DNA of 39,226 nucleotides from Bernardetia sp. (GTDB lineage Bacteria > Bacteroidota > Bacteroidia > Cytophagales > Bernardetiaceae). A program made the translations under genes and the position numbers. Below, piece after piece: positions 33,433 through 39,226 of the stretch. How positions within the stretch are numbered: position 1 is the stretch's first letter; each line of letters opens with the position of its first letter. The DNA is taken from NCBI RefSeq assembly GCF_020630935.1, contig NZ_JAHDIG010000047.1:1-39226 (forward strand). Direction: 5' to 3'. The notes beneath the pieces are model-generated. The model was not told the origin of the DNA. It ran no database searches and was given only the letters and a program-made list of their open reading frames with translations.

Positions 33433-33512
33433 TCCTTTATATATGATTGAGAATTTGAAATTAAGAACTGAAAATGAGATTAGACAAGACTACCAACATT
33501 TCCATTTTCTCA

Positions 33513-33550
33513 AAAAAACTCTTCTATAACTGCGTACAGAAGAGTTTTTT
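33513..33550 (-). terminator. Terminator of the STAS gene
   Basis: AAAAAACTCTTCT (33513-33525) pairs perfectly with AGAAGAGTTTTTT (33538-33550), loop 12. It is symmetric, with A/T tails on both strands, and begins 8 bases after the STAS stop. Confidence 0.85.
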
Positions 33551-33557
33551 ATATTGA

Positions 33558-33896
33558 TTAATTAAATAGTTTTATAGCTTCTTCTTCTGTTGTTGCAACA
33601 GAGAAAATATTATTGAGTTTCGTAATGACGAGCAGCTTTTTTGCTTGTTCGGAAGGCTTCAAAAGAACCAAATCACCCCCTGCATTTCTAAAACGAGTAA
33701 GCAAGCGAATAAGGAAGCTAAGTCCTGTACTGTTCATATAACCTACTTTGGAAATATCAACAACACAAGAAGTAATTTTTTCTTCAATTTGTTCTTTGAC
33801 AACTTCTAAAACTTCGTTTTCCTTATTTGCACCCAATAAATCACCTTCTAATTCTAAGAAGAGAATTTTTTCTTTAACTGTGTGTGTAAAATTCAT
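33558..33896 (-). CDS. STAS-domain anti-sigma factor antagonist
   Basis: 112 residues forming one STAS domain of the SpoIIAA/RsbV type. The phospho-acceptor loop is VVDISKVGYMNSTGLSFL, with S56 followed by T57-G58, matching the D-S-S-G site at which a kinase anti-sigma factor phosphorylates such proteins. In partner switching the unphosphorylated form binds and removes an anti-sigma factor, and a PP2C phosphatase reactivates it. No anti-sigma kinase gene is next to it. It is flanked by a Fur-family gene 87 bases upstream and purA downstream. Confidence 0.88.
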   Translation of the reverse strand: MNFTHTVKEKILFLELEGDLLGANKENEVLEVVKEQIEEKITSCVVDISKVGYMNSTGLSFLIRLLTRFRNAGGDLVLLKPSEQAKKLLVITKLNNIFSVATTEEEAIKLFN

Positions 33897-33983
33897 TTGA
33901 ATAGTTATTAGTTATTAATGATAAATTATTAATTATTAGTTGAATGATGATTAAAAAAAATATTAATCGCTTATCACTAATAA

Positions 33984-34484
33984 TTAACCATTCGTGTTAA
34001 GTTGTTTTTCTTTTTGCTCGTTTTCGTGATTTGTCTTTGCTTGGCAATCTGCACAAACACCATATAAATTCAGAGAATGGTGCATTACTTTAAAGTTGAG
34101 CAGTTCGCCTACCATTGTTTGAATATTATGAATACGAGGGTCGCAAAACTCAATTACTTTATGGCAGTCTGTACAAATTAAATGGTCGTGCTGACGGTAG
34201 CCATAACATTTTTCATATTGTGCCATGTTTTTTCCAAACTGATGCTTACTGACCAAATCACAATCAACAAGCAAATCTAGTGTATTATAAACAGTAGCAC
34301 GACTAACCCTATAATTTTTGTTTTTCATACTGATATAGAGCGATTCTACATCAAAATGACCTCCTCTTGTGTAAATTTCTTCTAAGATAGCAAAACGTTC
34401 TGGTGTTTTGCGTAATGATTTGTTTTCTAAATAGGCTGTAAATATTTTCTTGACTTCGCTATAAATTTCTTCGTTGAGTGGCAT
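33984..34484 (-). CDS. Fur-family transcriptional regulator
   Basis: 166 residues. A winged-helix DNA-binding domain (about 1-85, with [14 protein letters not shown] and [16 protein letters not shown]) is followed by a metal/dimer domain: [15 protein letters not shown] (regulatory HxH plus first CxxC) and LYGVCADC (second CxxC), the usual structural zinc site. Fur (iron), Zur (zinc) and PerR (peroxide) cannot be separated with confidence. No regulated-looking transporter is adjacent. A candidate -7 box, TATATTTG on the minus strand, lies at 34594-34601. Confidence 0.9.
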   Translation of the reverse strand: MPLNEEIYSEVKKIFTAYLENKSLRKTPERFAILEEIYTRGGHFDVESLYISMKNKNYRVSRATVYNTLDLLVDCDLVSKHQFGKNMAQYEKCYGYRQHDHLICTDCHKVIEFCDPRIHNIQTMVGELLNFKVMHHSLNLYGVCADCQAKTNHENEQKEKQLNTNG

Positions 34485-34983
34485 AAATTCAATTAAAAAT
34501 TAACAATTAAAAGTTACAAATAAGCTAACGTATCAATTACCAACTAAGTTTTTTTATCTCTATCCTTAAACTTTTGCTTTCTTCTATTTTATACAAATAT
34601 AAAAAAAATTAAGGTAAAGTTTAATGTAGAAGTTTTTGAGCTAGCCAAAGTAATTAAGCGTTGATTAGAAGCTAATCTAAAACAGCTTTTTCAAAATGAT
34701 AATCTTGATTTAACCCAAAGCTAGGTGTAGAAAACTTTGTGCAGTTGTCGTAGGTTTAATAAATCTTATTACTGTTATTTTGTATGCGTCAGACATACTG
34801 TACAGACATATAGAAAAATTTGATTTTAATTGTTCTGTACCATAGGTCTGACTGATTAAAATAGTTCTTGAGAAACTAACCATGATAAACATCAATGTTA
34901 GAAGTAAACAAGACTCAGAACTTTTGAATACTAGATAGAAAAGAGAGTATTAAATAGCCTATAAATTCAACTGTTTCAGCCGT
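34485..34983. other. 499-base spacer, Fur-family gene / lipoprotein
   Basis: AT-rich. A 61-residue open frame on the minus strand (34710-34895) has no start context, domain or composition in its favour. A small inverted repeat GATTAG-AAG-CTAATC lies at 34663-34677. I see nothing else. Confidence 0.6.
34594..34601 (-). promoter_or_regulatory. Possible -7 element for the Fur-family gene
   Basis: On the minus strand this reads TATATTTG (TAnnTTTG) about 110 bases upstream of the start; no -33 TTG at the right distance. Confidence 0.35.
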
Positions 34984-35436
34984 TTATTTAGAAAAACTTA
35001 TCAAGTAAACGATATTTATGCCAATATTTGAATCTATCAACTCCATTTTCATCGAAGAACGAGTAATAGACTTTACAGTAAGAATCCTTTGTAAAGATGT
35101 ACCTCTATTGAATATAACCTCGTTCTTATTCTCAGCATTAATTTCCCATTTCTCAAGATTAAATAAATAATTTAGTAAATTGGTATAATCAGCATTATTA
35201 TTAACTTGACAAGTTCCATCTACTTCGAAAACAAAGTTTGTATTGGTCACATCAACATTTTCCTTATCATTAAATGCTGGTACAGTTACAACATAACTAT
35301 CAACATTCCATCTTCCTTCTAAATCTGAGTTAGTTAATATGATTTCCTCTTGATTTTCTTTTTTACAAGAAAATAACAGTAATCCTAAAAAAATAAATAA
35401 TGTGATTGAGGTAAATATTTGCTTTTGCATTTTCAT
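34984..35436 (-). CDS. Small lipoprotein, lipocalin-like
   Basis: 150 residues with lipobox LLLFSC (cysteine 24) followed by KKENQEE, the acidic/lysine start usual for exported Bacteroidota lipoproteins. The mature part starts LEGRWNVDSYVVTV, a G-x-W strand typical of lipocalin-like domains of this phylum, then several beta strands. The ligand is unknown and the family assignment rests on the G-x-W motif and size alone. It is a single gene divergent from DUF4385. Confidence 0.75.
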   Translation of the reverse strand: MKMQKQIFTSITLFIFLGLLLFSCKKENQEEIILTNSDLEGRWNVDSYVVTVPAFNDKENVDVTNTNFVFEVDGTCQVNNNADYTNLLNYLFNLEKWEINAENKNEVIFNRGTSLQRILTVKSITRSSMKMELIDSNIGINIVYLISFSK

Positions 35437-35591
35437 GGTTTTATTAATTTAAAAATAGTCTATACATAAATGCTTATTATTTGTGATAAGATTTATTCTT
35501 TCATTTAGTTAGATACTAAAATACTACAAAAAAATAATTTTTATACTTACAGAGCAAGAAAAAAGGTATAGGATAGTCTAAAACAACAACC

Positions 35592-35621
35592 TTTGGTTTT
35601 ATGTTTTATTAAATATATTTG
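35592..35621 (+). promoter_or_regulatory. Promoter of the DUF4385 gene
   Basis: TTTG (35592-35595), an 18-base spacer and TATATTTG (35614-35621) fit the Bacteroidota promoter. Because transcription would begin around 35628, the ATG at 35624 would not be in the mRNA, which argues for the next in-frame ATG at 35639. Confidence 0.6.
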
Positions 35622-35638
35622 AAATGAAATATTTATCT

Positions 35639-36133
35639 ATGAAAAAATTTGACTATTCTCTCAATTATAAAGAACTTGATTTGCGAAAAAATCCAGAACT
35701 CTATGCAGTTGGAAAAGGCGAACAAGGTGTTTTGCTTGTAGAACCCTACAAGTCTGAAATATTACCTTACTGGAGATTCAAAAATCCAGAAATTGCTAAA
35801 AAATCTTCTGAAAAAATATATGAACTTTTTTTAGAGTATCTTGAAAAAAATGATTTTATAGGAGCAGATATGGCTCGTAAATTTCTGCAAATGGGTTATA
35901 CTCGTTCAAGAAGATATGCCAACTACAAAGGAGGTAGAAAATACAAAGGAGCAGTTCCAGATGACAAAAAAGGGCAAAGTGGTTCACACGGCAGACCACA
36001 GTTAGAACGCCAACAAGAAGACCCCATAAAAGCAGAATCTGCTAGAATTTTTAAAGAAAAATGGTTTCTAGCCAAAGAAAATGAAGAGTATTTAAAACAA
36101 AAAGCAGCTTTTCAAGAGAAATATAGTAAGTAA
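35639..36133 (+). CDS. DUF4385 family protein
   Basis: 164 residues from the ATG at 35639; an ATG 15 bases upstream is in frame but lies inside or before the predicted transcription start. The sequence matches the DUF4385 pattern: FDYSLNYKELDLRKNPELY, GKGEQGVLLVEPYKSEILP, and the helical MARKFLQMGYTRSRRYAN. The C-terminal third is basic and low in hydrophobics. It is a cytosolic protein with no known reaction. It is convergent with the membrane protein at 36140-36679 (6-base gap). Confidence 0.87.
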   Translation: MKKFDYSLNYKELDLRKNPELYAVGKGEQGVLLVEPYKSEILPYWRFKNPEIAKKSSEKIYELFLEYLEKNDFIGADMARKFLQMGYTRSRRYANYKGGRKYKGAVPDDKKGQSGSHGRPQLERQQEDPIKAESARIFKEKWFLAKENEEYLKQKAAFQEKYSK

Positions 36134-36139
36134 ACACTT

Positions 36140-36679
36140 TTACATATATATGTTGTTTGTTGTTTCAATCATCATATAAATTAGAAAGAGTAGTCTGAAT
36201 GACCATAAAATAGTACGAAACCAGTTTCTACGAACCAACTTTTTCATTTTTTCTTTGTCGTATCCTGTTTTCTCATTTCCTAATTTTCCATGTAGAGGGA
36301 CAAAAATCCAAGCTGTCAGAATCCAAAGTGAGATAGTTAGAGACAAAGCAATAAACGAATAAGAATAAAAATTCCCCATTCTCATCGCCATATTTTCGCT
36401 TATGTTATCTGTACTGAGCATATAATCTATTCCATGACCTTCCCAAACGAGCAAAATAGAAAGACCAAGTTCTAAAAGCATCGGCAAAATGACTATTTTT
36501 CCTGTTTGTAGAGTATGAAAAGTATGAAAGTGATGAAATTCCTGTTTCCCCACCTTTTGAAAAATGGGATAATGAACTACTTGGACAAACCAAATCAGTC
36601 CTACCAAAAAAGAAGTAACAATCAGATTAGAAAGTAAAATAAGAAGCATAAGTAAATGATAAAAAATATAAAGATGCAA
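36140..36679 (-). CDS. Four-helix membrane protein, function unknown
   Basis: 179 residues, four predicted membrane helices (about 8-33, 57-76, 105-126, 155-175). The first helix runs into GLIWFVQVVHYPIF, followed by HHFHTFHTLQTGK, a histidine-rich loop; this opening is recognisable from a bacterial family of small membrane proteins of unknown role (DUF1772-like topology). The histidines could bind metal or haem, which is inference. It is a single gene; its start is 61 bases from the divergent small secreted protein. Confidence 0.8.
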   Translation of the reverse strand: MHLYIFYHLLMLLILLSNLIVTSFLVGLIWFVQVVHYPIFQKVGKQEFHHFHTFHTLQTGKIVILPMLLELGLSILLVWEGHGIDYMLSTDNISENMAMRMGNFYSYSFIALSLTISLWILTAWIFVPLHGKLGNEKTGYDKEKMKKLVRRNWFRTILWSFRLLFLIYMMIETTNNIYM

Positions 36680-36740
36680 CCAACACGCTAGAAAAGCATC
36701 TTGATTATAAAACTATTTCAGTTCAAATAATATAATTTCT

Positions 36741-37112
36741 ATGAAAATTGTTAAGGTAATTTTTGCTTCTGCTATTTGTTTTTTCTGTCTTACATTACTT
36801 CCACATCTTGGTTTTGCTCAATTAGACAAAGAAGCTTGTAAAGAAATTTTGAGTAGTTTGGATGTCGATGAACTTAGGCAAGTGTCTATCATCACTCACG
36901 TTCTGACAACAGATTCTAGTGTACACAAACCTAATATATGTTTGCTTTCGCCTTTGCTCAAATTTGAATTTAGAGAGAGTTACTTGATTGTGGAGAATGA
37001 TAGAATGAGCAAAACATCAACTTATCTTCCCTACAACAAAATAAAGTTTATCACTATATCAGAGCGAGGCTTTAATAACAAAAAAGTAGTAGAGATTCAT
37101 TTGATGGACTAA
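36741..37112 (+). CDS. Small secreted hypothetical protein
   Basis: 123 residues with a signal peptide (about 1-27, ending LGFAQ, core FASAICFFCLTLLP). The mature part of about 95 residues has two cysteines (KEACKEI and NICLLS) that could form a disulfide and alternates strands and helices. No family is recognised. It is convergent with atpC and ends in a shared hairpin terminator. Confidence 0.7.
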   Translation: MKIVKVIFASAICFFCLTLLPHLGFAQLDKEACKEILSSLDVDELRQVSIITHVLTTDSSVHKPNICLLSPLLKFEFRESYLIVENDRMSKTSTYLPYNKIKFITISERGFNNKKVVEIHLMD

Positions 37113-37118
37113 ATCAAA

Positions 37119-37153
37119 AAACCATTTCATTCATTTTTTGAATAAAATGGTTT
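37119..37153. terminator. Bidirectional terminator between the small secreted gene and atpC
   Basis: AAACCATTT (37119-37127) pairs with AAATGGTTT (37145-37153) and the inner ATTCA pairs with TGAAT (37129-37133 with 37139-37143). T-rich tails lie on both sides. Confidence 0.75.
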
Positions 37154-37179
37154 ATATATTTTTACTAGAAAGGAATTAC

Positions 37180-37449
37180 TTACTTAACAAATTCATCTTT
37201 ACTGGTAGATTCAGCCAAAATAATAACATGATTATTAAGCACTTCAATTACGCCACCACTAATGTTGTAAAAAACTTCTTTTCCTTCTTGTGTACGTATT
37301 TTTACTTTTCCTTCTTGTAGTGAACTAACAAGAGCAGAGTGATTGTCCAATATTTCGAAAGAACCTTTAGCCTCCGAACCGGGCACTAAAACACCTGTCG
37401 CTTGTCCTGAAAATACTTTATCGTCTGGAGTAATAATTTCCAAAAACAT
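37180..37449 (-). CDS. atpC: ATP synthase F1 epsilon subunit, short form
   Basis: 89 residues, covering only the N-terminal beta-sandwich of the epsilon subunit (FLEIITPDDKVFSGQATGVLV, GSFEILDNHSALVSSL, ISGGVIEVLNNHVIILAES). The C-terminal helical hairpin of about 45 residues, which in E. coli inhibits ATP hydrolysis, is absent; short forms are common in this phylum. It follows atpD by 70 bases that contain the AAACCCTAAG palindrome. Only these two F1 genes are in the window, so the other subunits are coded elsewhere. Confidence 0.95.
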   Translation of the reverse strand: MFLEIITPDDKVFSGQATGVLVPGSEAKGSFEILDNHSALVSSLQEGKVKIRTQEGKEVFYNISGGVIEVLNNHVIILAESTSKDEFVK

Positions 37450-37469
37450 AGTTTTTTATATTTAATTCC

Positions 37470-37502
37470 AAACCTTAAGGGTCTTCAAGACCCTTAGGGT
37501 TT
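37470..37502. repeat. AAACCCTAAG palindrome, copy 2
   Basis: Arms 37470-37485 and 37487-37502 complement over 16 bases with one mismatch. It sits between atpD and atpC, and its right arm AAGACCCTTAGGGTTT is identical to that of copy 1 at 2950-2965. As RNA it would be a strong stem in the atpDC message. Confidence 0.8.
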
Positions 37503-37519
37503 AAACTTTTAATTTATGA

Positions 37520-39028
<1,509 letters not shown>

Positions 39029-39226
39029 TTAATTACGAAATGAATATTCAGCGAAGCTAATTACGAATTAATAATTACTGAATAATTATAATCGCAACTC
39101 ATTTTATGATGAAATCAATTAAACGTTTTATTTCTTAATGACTTCCAAAGATTATTAGAAGCCTATTTAATTTAACTGCAAAAGTAGTGTTTATTATTCG
39201 CAACTCAAAAGATTTAAGTAAAAAAG

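Noticed and set aside
34710-34895. 61-codon minus-strand frame in the Fur/lipoprotein spacer
   Set aside because: It has no motif, no promoter and no flanking operon; its composition is that of random AT-rich sequence.

Overview
The window is AT-rich bacterial chromosome from a member of the Bacteroidota, most likely a Cytophagales-type marine organism (Bernardetia / 'Flexibacter litoralis'-like). The taxon is inferred from a type III glutamine synthetase, SpoIIE-type phosphatase fused to a Y_Y_Y sensor, several lipoproteins with Bacteroidota-style lipoboxes, DUF3108, DUF4385 and CarboxypepD_reg-like proteins, and promoters of the form TTG-N(17-23)-TAnnTTTG. No rRNA, tRNA, CRISPR array, integrase or transposase gene was seen.

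Layout. 1-4.8 kb: glnN (-), a 760-base spacer holding a MITE-like inverted-repeat element, tryptophan 2,3-dioxygenase (+) and a membrane-anchored unknown (+). 4.8-7.1 kb: a PAP2 phosphatase and a solitary murG (both -), separated by a 202-bp inverted-repeat element. 7.3-9.1 kb: a lipoprotein and a DUF3108 protein (+). 9.1-14.4 kb: an alpha/beta hydrolase (-), a two-domain aspartic protease with a PDZ domain (+), a small membrane protein (+), a response regulator fused to a thioredoxin-reductase-like flavoprotein that lacks the redox CxxC (+), and a CBS-pair protein (-). 14.7-18 kb: a lone HlyD-type membrane fusion protein (+), a CarboxypepD_reg-like secreted protein (-) and a DUF2459/TIGR02117 protein (-). 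18.3-23.4 kb: a large Asp-box propeller (sortilin/VPS10-like) protein (-) and two tandem RDD membrane proteins with a shared zinc-finger-like N-terminus (-), followed by the broken start of a third. 23.7-30 kb: a giant sensor phosphatase (+) and recG (+). 30-32 kb: a barstar-like protein (-), an unknown (+), and a hotdog thioesterase / ATP-PP ligase pair (+). 32.1-34.5 kb: purA, a STAS antagonist and a Fur-family regulator (all -). 34.9-39 kb: a lipoprotein (-), DUF4385 (+), a four-helix membrane protein (-), a small secreted protein (+) and atpD-atpC (-).

Most genes are single transcription units or short runs; housekeeping genes (glnN, murG, recG, purA, atpDC) are interspersed with envelope and signalling genes. 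The SpoIIE phosphatase and the STAS protein could form a partner-switching pair, but they are about 6 kb apart and this is inference.

The strongest unexplained signal is non-coding. At least three families of short palindromic dispersed repeats occur in the spacers. One family (head GTTGTTTAAGACCT) has five full or partial copies, every one lying just downstream of a gene and in that gene's orientation; one abuts the point where the third RDD-family gene is broken off.
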